Positions 1 to 5,008 of a DNA stretch of 5,008 bases are shown here, piece after piece; position 1 is the stretch's first letter; every line of letters begins with the position of its first letter. Where the stretch lies: positions 1 through 5,008 of the forward strand of contig JBILVQ010000227.1 of assembly GCA_044370375.1 (NCBI GenBank), given 5' to 3'. The position numbers and the translations under genes were made by a program. Under the pieces are notes generated by a model that worked only from the letters and a program-made list of their open reading frames with translations, had not been told where the DNA came from and ran no database searches. This stretch comes from JBILVQ01 sp044370375 (lineage in GTDB: Bacteria > Bacteroidota > Bacteroidia > UBA4408).

Positions 1-166
1 GGTTTCCTCTGAACTGCTTTTTTTGATTGTGGGAACCCTGGTTTATCGATTGATCATTTCCCTATCATTACTTAGCGGAATACCCTCAGAATATATCAAA
101 TTATTAACCGCCATCCTGGTTTTATCAGTTCTGTTTATACCTTCGGGAAAATCGAAAAAAGTTTAA
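1..166 (+). CDS. ABC transporter permease, C-terminal fragment (COG4120-like)
   Basis: This is the last 54 codons of a gene that begins outside the window; the first complete codon is at base 2 and the TAA stop is at 164-166. The fragment is strongly hydrophobic, with one membrane segment at about fragment residues 5-24 (around GTLVYRLI) and a second at about 33-47, followed by a short basic tail ending GKSKKV. The GTLVYRLIIS...YIKLLTAILV pattern resembles the C-terminus of permeases of the uncharacterised COG4120 import family, which includes TrpX-related proteins. The next gene encodes an ATPase of the matching COG1101 type and begins on the last base of this stop codon (TAATG), so the two are almost certainly co-transcribed and translationally coupled. 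The substrate is not known from sequence: some relatives are implicated in amino acid (tryptophan) uptake, but that should not be transferred to this protein. The family call rests on a short fragment plus context. Confidence 0.75.
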   Translation, partial: VSSELLFLIVGTLVYRLIISLSLLSGIPSEYIKLLTAILVLSVLFIPSGKSKKV

Positions 167-921
167 TGGTAAATACAATCCAAATAAGGCAAATAGAAAA
201 AAGTTTTCCGGACCACGCGGGCAGGCCTGTTGCAATAATTTCAGGGATAAGCCTTGACATTAACGACTCAGATTTTATTGCCATTGTTGGCGCCAATGGC
301 AGTGGAAAAAGCACGCTTTTCAATTGTATTGCAGGCCAATTAAGCACAGATAAAGGAAACATTTTGATAGGGCAAAAGGATATTAGTGGTGAAACAGAAA
401 AAAAAAGAAGCAGCTACATAGGAAGAGTACTACAGGATCCCAAAATGGGAACCATCGGCAGCATGACTCTTTTAGAAAATTTACGATTAGCCTTTTTAAG
501 GAATCAAACAAAATCTTCGTTTAGGCAAATTGACAGAAGTTTCGTTCAAATGGCAGAAGAAAAAGTTAGTTTGTTAAACATGGGGTTAGAAAAACAGCTA
601 AATAAAAAAATGGAAGAGTTTTCTGGCGGACAAAGACAAGCATTAAGTTTAATCATGAGTGTTATGGTTCAACCAGAGCTTTTGTTAATGGATGAACCCA
701 CCTCGGCTCTCGATCCAAAATCTGCACAAAAACTTCTTGAAGTTACGCATGAGTTGTCGCAAAAACTTTCCTTTAAAGTTCTGATGATAACCCACAATTT
801 CAAAGAGGCAATTTCTTATGGAAATAAACTAATTGTGTTGCGCGAAGGAAAGATTTTCAAAAGTTTTAGCGGCAAGGAAAAAGCTGAACTAAGTGCAGAC
901 CGACTTTACGAAATGATTTAG
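166..921 (+). CDS. ABC transporter ATP-binding protein (COG1101-like)
   Basis: A 251-residue cytoplasmic ATPase that would power the permease encoded immediately upstream. All nucleotide-binding motifs are intact: Walker A GANGSGKST (42-50), Q-loop glutamine Q90 within YIGRVLQDPKMGT (84-96), signature FSGGQ (152-156), Walker B LLLMDE with catalytic E177, D-loop SALDP (180-184) and switch histidine H210. The YIGRVxQDPxMGT stretch and the later YGNKLIVL segment are typical of the COG1101 group of uncharacterised import ATPases, which pair with COG4120 permeases and COG2984 binding proteins. The length is normal for a single-domain ABC ATPase. The ATG at 166-168 shares one base with the permease TAA and is preceded by an A-rich stretch rather than a Shine-Dalgarno site. 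A run of nine A residues (398-406) encodes part of the Glu-Lys-Lys-Arg segment between Walker A and the Q-loop. The ATPase function is secure; the transported substrate is unknown. Confidence 0.93.
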   Translation: MVNTIQIRQIEKSFPDHAGRPVAIISGISLDINDSDFIAIVGANGSGKSTLFNCIAGQLSTDKGNILIGQKDISGETEKKRSSYIGRVLQDPKMGTIGSMTLLENLRLAFLRNQTKSSFRQIDRSFVQMAEEKVSLLNMGLEKQLNKKMEEFSGGQRQALSLIMSVMVQPELLLMDEPTSALDPKSAQKLLEVTHELSQKLSFKVLMITHNFKEAISYGNKLIVLREGKIFKSFSGKEKAELSADRLYEMI

Positions 922-926
922 GATTA

Positions 927-1343
927 CTAATTTTCAGGTAGGACTTCCGGCAAGGAAACAAAGTCCTGAACTACGTAGGCTGCGGGAAAATTAGCGCTAA
1001 TTTTTTTCTGGAAACTAATGGCTTCCAATCTTGTCCTGAAATCGCCTACCCTAACACGGAAATTGGGAGATTGATAACTTTCATAGGCCTGAATGGTATG
1101 ATATTGGGATAAAAACTTAGCCTTCACATCTTTGGCTTTTTCCCTTTCGCCACCAAAATGGATTTGCACCCTGAAGCCAGGAATAGTTTTTTTAGCCTCG
1201 TTTATTTCTTTGTAGACGTGAAGCAGTCTTTTCGTTTTTAATGAATCAGCCAAAATAACCTGACCATTTTGGGCCATGGTCTGAAAAAAAAACAGACCAG
1301 CGCCAAGGCCAAGGACAATAACCAATAGCAACCTGTTTTTCAT
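927..1343 (-). CDS. Secreted SPOR-domain protein
   Basis: A 138-residue protein with a signal peptide and a single SPOR domain. The N-terminus has a basic start (MKNR), a hydrophobic core (about 5-20) and a plausible signal peptidase I site after A24 (TMA|QN); there is no lipobox cysteine. A charged linker follows, then the SPOR domain at about residues 55-130, including PGFRVQIHFGG (55-65) and the conserved PNFRVRVGDF (93-102). SPOR domains bind glycan strands of peptidoglycan that lack stem peptides, often at division sites, so a periplasmic, cell-wall-associated location is expected; no catalytic domain is visible. The gene follows purN with a 4-bp ATGA overlap (1340-1343), implying translational coupling although no functional link to purine synthesis is evident. 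It ends 5 bp from the stop of the convergent ABC ATPase gene. Its specific role is unknown. Confidence 0.9.
   Translation of the reverse strand: MKNRLLLVIVLGLGAGLFFFQTMAQNGQVILADSLKTKRLLHVYKEINEAKKTIPGFRVQIHFGGEREKAKDVKAKFLSQYHTIQAYESYQSPNFRVRVGDFRTRLEAISFQKKISANFPAAYVVQDFVSLPEVLPEN
1277..1299. repeat. Perfect 7-bp inverted repeat with A9/T9 loop
   Basis: TGGTCTG (1277-1283) and CAGACCA (1293-1299) are exact reverse complements separated by nine A residues on the plus strand (nine T residues in the SPOR mRNA sense). The structure lies 45-67 bases into the SPOR gene, in the codons of the hydrophobic signal-peptide core (around LFFFQTM). The repeat is certain. A role, for example slowing translation or providing a slippage site, is speculative, and chance is quite possible. 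Confidence 0.6.
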
Positions 1344-1921
1344 GTGCTTGCAAATTTACGTTCCAAATATTCAACCACCACCTTCGGAAAGTGCTCATAT
1401 TCCAAAAGATGAATCTTTTTGGCCAATTCATCTACTGAGGCTCCCTCAGGTATGGGAATAGAAAAACGTGCCAAAATTTCGCCCTTATCATATTCCTCAT
1501 TTACCAGGTGAACGGTAATGCCGCTTTCCTTTTCTCCGGAGCTCAAAACGGCCGCATGAACATGGTTTCCATACATCCCCTTACCACCAAATTTGGGTAA
1601 AAGAGAAGGATGTATGTTAATAATTTTCTGTTCGAAAGCATTGATCAACGAATGGGGTATTTTCAGTAAAAAACCTGCCAGGACAACCAAATCTATTTGA
1701 TTGCTCAACAACCATTGGGTAATTTTCTCGCCTTGGGTTAAATCACCCTTTTGGAAAACGAAAGCCGGAACCCCTAATTCCTTCGCCCTGTTGATTACAC
1801 CGGCAGAGGGGTTGTTGGTAACCACCAACTCCACCCTGGCCAAGGGGCTGCTTTTAAAAAACCTAATCAGGTTTTCTGCATTGGTGCCATTTCCGGAAGA
1901 AAACACAGCAATTTTTCTCAT
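1340..1921 (-). CDS. purN: Phosphoribosylglycinamide formyltransferase
   Basis: PurN (GART) transfers a formyl group from 10-formyltetrahydrofolate to glycinamide ribonucleotide, the third step of de novo purine synthesis, in the cytoplasm. The 193-residue length is normal for the single-domain bacterial enzyme. The N-terminal phosphate-binding loop is SSGNGTN (8-14). The catalytic region INIHPSLLP (101-109) supplies N102 and H104, and the folate-side motif SGITVHLVNEEYDKGEI (133-149) supplies H138 and D145; these match the Asn-His-Asp set of E. coli PurN (N106, H108, D144). The FGGKGMYG segment (111-118) is a variant I associate with Bacteroidota enzymes. The ATG is at 1919-1921 on the minus strand, facing the 171-bp region shared with acpP. 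The TGA stop overlaps the SPOR gene start in an ATGA arrangement. Nothing suggests loss of activity. Confidence 0.96.
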   Translation of the reverse strand: MRKIAVFSSGNGTNAENLIRFFKSSPLARVELVVTNNPSAGVINRAKELGVPAFVFQKGDLTQGEKITQWLLSNQIDLVVLAGFLLKIPHSLINAFEQKIINIHPSLLPKFGGKGMYGNHVHAAVLSSGEKESGITVHLVNEEYDKGEILARFSIPIPEGASVDELAKKIHLLEYEHFPKVVVEYLERKFAST

Positions 1922-2092
1922 TTCGAATGCATAATTAACAATTTACCAACAAAATGCAATCAGTAAATATACTAAAGCACTACCAATCAAGCACTTAGGA
2001 TTAAAGTAATCAAAAGTCTTTATTTTGTTTTTTGATTTGTTTCCAATTAATTTTTTTCTTTGCCGATTATTAAAACCAAAAAAACTAAAAAC
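1922..2092. other. Divergent intergenic region between purN and acpP
   Basis: This 171-bp AT-rich stretch separates the purN start (reading left) from the acpP start (reading right), so it must contain or adjoin promoters for both units. No coding sequence is evident. It holds a candidate acpP promoter (2031-2062) and two direct copies of AAGCACT (1975-1981 and 1989-1995) 14 bp apart. For purN, the best minus-strand match I found to the Bacteroidota -7 element is TAAATTG (plus-strand 1939-1945), which lacks one T and has no good upstream TTTG, so no purN promoter is called. Confidence 0.75.
2031..2062 (+). promoter_or_regulatory. Candidate Bacteroidota-type promoter for acpP operon
   Basis: TTTG at 2031-2034 is followed by a 20-bp spacer and TTTCTTTG at 2055-2062. 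The primary sigma factor of Bacteroidota recognises a -33 TTTG and a -7 TAnnTTTG about 19-21 bp apart, so this pair has the expected spacing and one mismatch (T for A at the second base of the -7 element). Transcription would begin a few bases beyond 2062, giving a 5' leader of roughly 25 nucleotides before the acpP ATG. The surrounding DNA is T-rich, so chance matches are likely and the call is tentative. Confidence 0.35.
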
Positions 2093-2329
2093 ATGTCTGA
2101 CATTGCAGCTAAAGTTAAAGCCATTATTGTTGATAAACTAGGAGTGGACGAGAAAGAAGTTACTCCGGAAGCAAGTTTCACCAATGATTTGGGCGCTGAT
2201 TCACTTGACACCGTTGAATTAATCATGGAGTTTGAGAAAGAGTTTAATATTGCGATCCCCGATGACCAAGCAGAAAACATTGGCACAGTTGGTCAAGCCA
2301 TTTCCTACATTGAAGCGAACGTAAAATAA
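2093..2329 (+). CDS. acpP: Acyl carrier protein
   Basis: ACP carries growing fatty acyl chains on a 4'-phosphopantetheine arm in type II fatty acid synthesis and also supplies acyl groups for lipid A and phospholipids. The 78-residue acidic protein has the invariant attachment motif LGADSLDTVEL (33-43), with the modified serine at S37 (position 36 after Met removal). It is followed by the acidic recognition helix (EFEKEFNIAIPDD) that contacts partner enzymes. The frame is also open upstream from a TTG at 2060, but that would add eleven lysine-rich residues unlike any ACP. The ATG at 2093 gives the normal MSDIAAKVKAII start and has a run of A residues in front, as is usual in this phylum. fabF, which uses ACP as substrate carrier, starts 14 bp after the stop. 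Confidence 0.98.
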   Translation: MSDIAAKVKAIIVDKLGVDEKEVTPEASFTNDLGADSLDTVELIMEFEKEFNIAIPDDQAENIGTVGQAISYIEANVK

Positions 2330-2343
2330 GCCTCAGGTTTCTG

Positions 2344-3597
2344 ATGGAATTAAAACGAGTTGTAGTTACCGGTCTGGGGGCATTAACCCCACTGGGCAAT
2401 AATGTTACAGAATACTGGGATTCACTGATTAATGGGGTTAGCGGTGCCGACTTCATTACTAGGTTTGATGCAGCCAAATTCAAAACAAGATTTGCCTGTG
2501 AGGTGAAAAATTTTGATCCAAATGCCCACTTTGAAAGAAAAGAGGGTAGAAAATTGGATTTATTTTCTCAGTTTGCCATGGTATCCACCGAAGAAGCCTT
2601 TGTTGATTCAGGCATTGTATTGGAAAATACGAATTTGGATCGGGTTGGTGTAATTTGGGGTTCGGGTATTGGCGGATTAGAAACCTTCCAGAAAGAGTGC
2701 ATGGAGTTTGCCAGAGGTGACGGAACTCCTCGTTTTAATCCATTTTTCATTCCTAAAATGATTGCGGATATTGCCTCGGGCCATATTTCAATAAAATATG
2801 GATTTCGCGGGCCTAATTTCACTACCGTTTCAGCCTGCGCATCCTCAACCAATGCCATGATTGATGCCTTTAACTATATTCGGTTAGGAAAGGCAGACAT
2901 TATTTTTTCGGGGGGTTCAGAGGCTGCAGTGAATGAAGCCGGAGTTGGCGGATTCAATGCCTTGCAGGCACTTTCCGTTAGAAACGACAGTCCGAAAACT
3001 GCCTCGCGACCATTCGACCTTGACCGGGATGGATTTGTTTTAGGAGAAGGCGCAGGAACGGTTGTGCTGGAAGAATTGGAACATGCCCTCAAAAGAGGGG
3101 CAAAGATTTACGCTGAATTGATAGGTGGCGGGCTTTCGGCTGACGCCTACCACATGACAGCACCGCATCCTGAAGGAATTGGGGCTTCTAAAGTTATGAC
3201 CTATGCATTAGAAGATGCGGGCATGACCCCACAGGAAGTTGACTATGTGAATGTACATGGTACTTCAACACCATTGGGTGACCCCCAAGAAGTGAAAGCC
3301 ATTCAAAACGTTTTTGGTGAACATGCTTACCGGTTGAACATCAGCTCAACAAAATCGATGACTGGGCATTTGTTGGGCGCGGCTGGAGCCATTGAAGCTA
3401 TTGCTTCCATTTTGGCGGTGGTAAATGATGTGGTTCCACCCACCATCAATCATTTTACCGATGACCCAGCTTTTGACACCGGCCTGAATTTTACCTTTAA
3501 CAAGGCCCAAAAGCGGATTGTTAATGCAGCTTTGAGCAACACCTTTGGATTTGGTGGCCACAACGCTTCTGTAATTTTCAGGAAGTATAAAAATTGA
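2344..3597 (+). CDS. fabF: Beta-ketoacyl-ACP synthase II
   Basis: FabF (KAS II) condenses malonyl-ACP with an acyl-ACP to lengthen fatty acids by two carbons. The 417-residue protein has the two-part thiolase fold of the family at normal length. The acylated nucleophile is C165 in VSACASS (162-168); the two active-site histidines are H305 in NVHGTSTPLGD (303-313) and H342 in SSTKSMTGHLLGAAG (334-348), which also carries conserved K337. The GFGG loop with its gating phenylalanine is at 402-405. This Cys-His-His set separates it from KAS III (Cys-His-Asn). FabF is favoured over FabB by the sequence pattern (for example YHMTAPHPEG and PPTINH) and by its place next to acpP, an arrangement common in many bacteria. 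The ATG at 2344 gives the usual LKRVVVTGLGALTPLG start. The TGA stop overlaps the proposed TTG start of rnc. Confidence 0.97.
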   Translation: MELKRVVVTGLGALTPLGNNVTEYWDSLINGVSGADFITRFDAAKFKTRFACEVKNFDPNAHFERKEGRKLDLFSQFAMVSTEEAFVDSGIVLENTNLDRVGVIWGSGIGGLETFQKECMEFARGDGTPRFNPFFIPKMIADIASGHISIKYGFRGPNFTTVSACASSTNAMIDAFNYIRLGKADIIFSGGSEAAVNEAGVGGFNALQALSVRNDSPKTASRPFDLDRDGFVLGEGAGTVVLEELEHALKRGAKIYAELIGGGLSADAYHMTAPHPEGIGASKVMTYALEDAGMTPQEVDYVNVHGTSTPLGDPQEVKAIQNVFGEHAYRLNISSTKSMTGHLLGAAGAIEAIASILAVVNDVVPPTINHFTDDPAFDTGLNFTFNKAQKRIVNAALSNTFGFGGHNASVIFRKYKN

Positions 3598-4343
3598 GGG
3601 ATAATTTCAAAGGGCTCTACTTTTTTTTCAAAAATTTCTTGTCGCCCAACCGTGCCTTGCAAAGCCGGTTAAAGAATGTTTTGGGTTTTTATCCAAGAAA
3701 TATCCGGCTATATCAACTTTCACTAAAACCCAGATCGGCAGGGCCCGATGAAAATTCGACCCTTGGTTCTGGCAACAACGAGCGCCTAGAATTTCTGGGA
3801 GATGCCGTTCTCGGTTCGGCCATAGCCAATTTTCTGTTTAAAAAGTTCCCCTTAAAGGACGAAGGTTTTTTAACGAAAATAAGATCTAGAATTGTCAGCC
3901 GCCAACACCTGAACCAAATTTCCTTAAAGTTAGGGCTTCCCTCCTTTCAGGAAAAGAAGAAAACAGACAGATTTTCAAAATCCCTTCCCGGCGACACGCT
4001 GGAAGCACTTATTGGTGCAGTTTTTCTTGACCGCGGTTACGAATTTACCAACCGTTGGATCATTAGAACCCTGATTCAGCAACACATGGATATTGATGAA
4101 ATTGTTTCGGTGGACAAAGATTTCAAGAGCAAAATACTAGAGTGGGGCTACCGTGAAAAGAAAACAATCCGGTTTGATGTAATCAGTGAAACAAAAAACA
4201 CGGGAGTATCTCTTTATTCGGTAAGTTTGTCGATGGATGATAATGAAATATCACAAGGCATGGGAAACAGTAAAAAAGCAGCGGAACAAAGGGCTGCAGA
4301 AATTGCCTGCCAAAAGCTAAATATTCCTGACAAGGAAGAATGA
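3594..4343 (+). CDS. rnc: Ribonuclease III, TTG start
   Basis: RNase III cuts double-stranded RNA, including rRNA precursors and structured mRNAs, as a homodimer needing Mg2+. The 249-residue protein has the nuclease domain at about 26-165. The signature NNERLEFLGDAVLG (61-74) supplies E63, E66 and D70, and PGDTLEALIGAVFLD (132-146) supplies D134 and E137, so the full acidic catalytic set is present. A C-terminal dsRNA-binding domain spans about 176-243 with the GMGNSKKAAEQRAA motif (222-235). The start cannot be an ATG: an in-frame TAA lies at 3588-3590 and the first in-frame ATG is codon 165. TTG at 3594, in a TTGA overlap with the fabF stop, is the best choice; TTG codons at 3639 and 3657 are less likely alternatives. 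A run of eight T residues (3621-3628) lies near the start. The downstream gene overlaps by ATGA. Confidence 0.95.
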   Translation: MRDNFKGLYFFFKNFLSPNRALQSRLKNVLGFYPRNIRLYQLSLKPRSAGPDENSTLGSGNNERLEFLGDAVLGSAIANFLFKKFPLKDEGFLTKIRSRIVSRQHLNQISLKLGLPSFQEKKKTDRFSKSLPGDTLEALIGAVFLDRGYEFTNRWIIRTLIQQHMDIDEIVSVDKDFKSKILEWGYREKKTIRFDVISETKNTGVSLYSVSLSMDDNEISQGMGNSKKAAEQRAAEIACQKLNIPDKEE

Positions 4344-4867
4344 AAAAAGTATCCCACCGGCTTCAAACAGATGAGTCTCTTGAAAAAGAGATTTTTATTT
4401 TTGGATTGGTTTCTTCAGCCAAAGATTTTAGATTAAGTTGGATGATCAATAATCATCTTGGTTTCAACCTTGAAAAGGTTGGACAGATTAACATACCGGC
4501 ATACGAAAACCTAGAAAACATGAAAAAACAACAGAGCATGTTTTCTGAAGAAGAGCATGAGCCTGTTCTTCCAAAAGATTATTCAGTGAATCCGGTTTAC
4601 CACTTTGCCTTTGATTTATTCTATTCAAAGGTTTTCCTTTTGGTTAATCAGGGATCGCTTAAATGGCTGGTACCCGACCTAAAAACCATGGACTATTTTT
4701 TGTTGATTAAAGGCCCGATGCCCGGCATTGAATTAAAAAACATTTTAAAACAACTCAAAGAAATCCCTGTTATTACAATGGCCGTAAGCATGGAGTTAAA
4801 TCAAATTCCGGCCGCTAACAGAGAGTATTTTATTCATGACAATTATGGAACACTGGACAAGAACTAA
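4340..4867 (+). CDS. IPExxxVDY family protein, unknown function (diverged motif)
   Basis: A 175-residue protein with no signal peptide or clear membrane segment, so probably cytoplasmic. It resembles the small IPExxxVDY family of Bacteroidota, which I recall as often encoded between rnc and pyk, exactly its place here. The defining motif appears in altered form as VPDLKTMDY (111-119): proline, aspartate and tyrosine are kept, while I, E and V are replaced by V, D and M. Other family-like parts are the N-terminal FGLVSSAKDFRLSWMINNHL region (21-40; family members have a similar 'DYRLAYFIN' stretch) and a C-terminal segment with LKNILKQLKEIPVI (132-145). No catalytic motif is recognisable. Its start overlaps the rnc stop (ATGA, 4340-4343) and its end overlaps pyk by at least 23 bp, so it should be made together with both. 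Function is unknown; an RNA-related or metabolic role would be a guess from neighbours only. Confidence 0.82.
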   Translation: MKKVSHRLQTDESLEKEIFIFGLVSSAKDFRLSWMINNHLGFNLEKVGQINIPAYENLENMKKQQSMFSEEEHEPVLPKDYSVNPVYHFAFDLFYSKVFLLVNQGSLKWLVPDLKTMDYFLLIKGPMPGIELKNILKQLKEIPVITMAVSMELNQIPAANREYFIHDNYGTLDKN

Positions 4868-5008
4868 AATTGTAGCAACGCTAGGACCTGCTTCAACAGA
4901 AAGACAAACGCTAAGTCAAATGATTGATGCAGGAATGGACGTTTGCAGAATTAACTCCTCGCATGGTAGTTACGAATTCCATCAAAAAGCTATTGATACA
5001 GTAAGGGA
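4845..5008 (+). CDS. pyk: Pyruvate kinase, N-terminal fragment
   Basis: The first 54 codons of pyruvate kinase, which converts phosphoenolpyruvate and ADP to pyruvate and ATP at the end of glycolysis; the rest lies beyond the window. The diagnostic N-terminal strand TRTKIVATLGPAS (5-17) is present, followed by MIDAGMDVCRINSSHGSYEFH (26-46). In this part the arginine, asparagine and second serine (R36, N38, S40) correspond to active-site and potassium-binding residues of the family. The residue between N and S is usually phenylalanine (NFSHG) but here is serine (S39, codon TCC, one base from TTC). The ATG at 4845 is chosen because it leaves a short lead before TKIVAT, as in relatives; an in-frame ATG at 4836 would add three residues (MTI). 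Either way the gene begins inside the preceding gene (23- or 32-bp overlap), pointing to coupled translation. Confidence 0.95.
   Translation, partial: MEHWTRTKIVATLGPASTERQTLSQMIDAGMDVCRINSSHGSYEFHQKAIDTVR

Noticed and set aside
398..406. A9 run in the ABC ATPase gene as a programmed frameshift or phase-variation site
   Set aside because: The gene reads through in frame with all motifs intact on both sides, and lysine codons explain the run in this AT-rich DNA; no alternative product is apparent.
940..967. Inverted repeat AGGACTT / AAGTCCT (940-946 and 961-967) near the end of the SPOR gene, as a possible terminator for the convergent genes
   Set aside because: The loop is 14 bases, the stem is short, it lies in SPOR coding sequence, and there is no T run after the stem on either strand.
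1701..1934. Open frame on the plus strand opposite purN
   Set aside because: It is the complement of a well-supported purN, and its product has no recognisable domain.
1939..1945. TAAATTG on the minus strand as the purN -7 promoter element
   Set aside because: It is one base short of the TAnnTTTG pattern and lacks a TTTG at the right upstream distance.
2060..2092. N-terminal extension of ACP from a TTG at 2060
   Set aside because: It would add eleven lysine-rich residues not found in ACPs, and it overlaps the candidate promoter and leader; the ATG at 2093 gives the family's normal start and length.
2568..3092. Two open frames on the minus strand opposite fabF (2568-2858 and 2874-3092)
   Set aside because: They mirror conserved FabF coding sequence, have no recognisable motifs, and are low-complexity, Ser/Pro-rich products typical of antisense frames.

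Overview
The window is ordinary-looking, gene-dense chromosomal DNA of a Bacteroidota bacterium, plausibly of the Cytophagales. The reasons are the gene order acpP-fabF-rnc-(IPExxxVDY-type gene)-pyk with purN divergent from it, AT-rich translation starts without clear Shine-Dalgarno sequences, a possible TTTG / TAnnTTTG-type promoter, and a small secreted SPOR-domain protein of the kind common in this phylum. The taxonomic call is an inference from these family resemblances. No RNA gene, mobile element, CRISPR array or sign of recent transfer was seen.

Layout. Left arm, plus strand (1-921): the C-terminal end of a membrane permease, then its ABC ATPase, joined by a one-base TAATG overlap. They resemble the uncharacterised COG4120/COG1101 import system (relatives of TrpX/TrpY). 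The substrate-binding protein and most of the permease would lie to the left of the window. Minus strand (1921 down to 927): purN (purine synthesis) followed by the SPOR-domain gene, joined by a 4-bp ATGA overlap. The SPOR gene converges on the ABC ATPase gene with only 5 bp between the stop codons. A 171-bp divergent intergenic region (1922-2092) carries the control signals for purN and for the operon to its right.

Right arm, plus strand (2093-5008): acpP, fabF, rnc, an IPExxxVDY-like gene and the start of pyk, tightly packed. The gaps are 14 bp between acpP and fabF, a 4-bp TTGA overlap between fabF and rnc, a 4-bp ATGA overlap between rnc and the unknown gene, and an overlap of 23 (or 32) bp with pyk. 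This looks like one transcription unit joining fatty acid synthesis (ACP and its elongating ketosynthase), RNA processing (RNase III), a protein of unknown function and the last step of glycolysis.

The most notable points are modest: a diverged copy of the unknown IPExxxVDY protein locked by overlaps between rnc and pyk; an rnc gene that must start at a non-ATG codon; a perfect 7-bp hairpin with an A9/T9 loop inside the SPOR signal peptide; and a serine in place of the usual phenylalanine in the pyruvate kinase NFSHG motif. I did not find evidence of a new multi-gene system.
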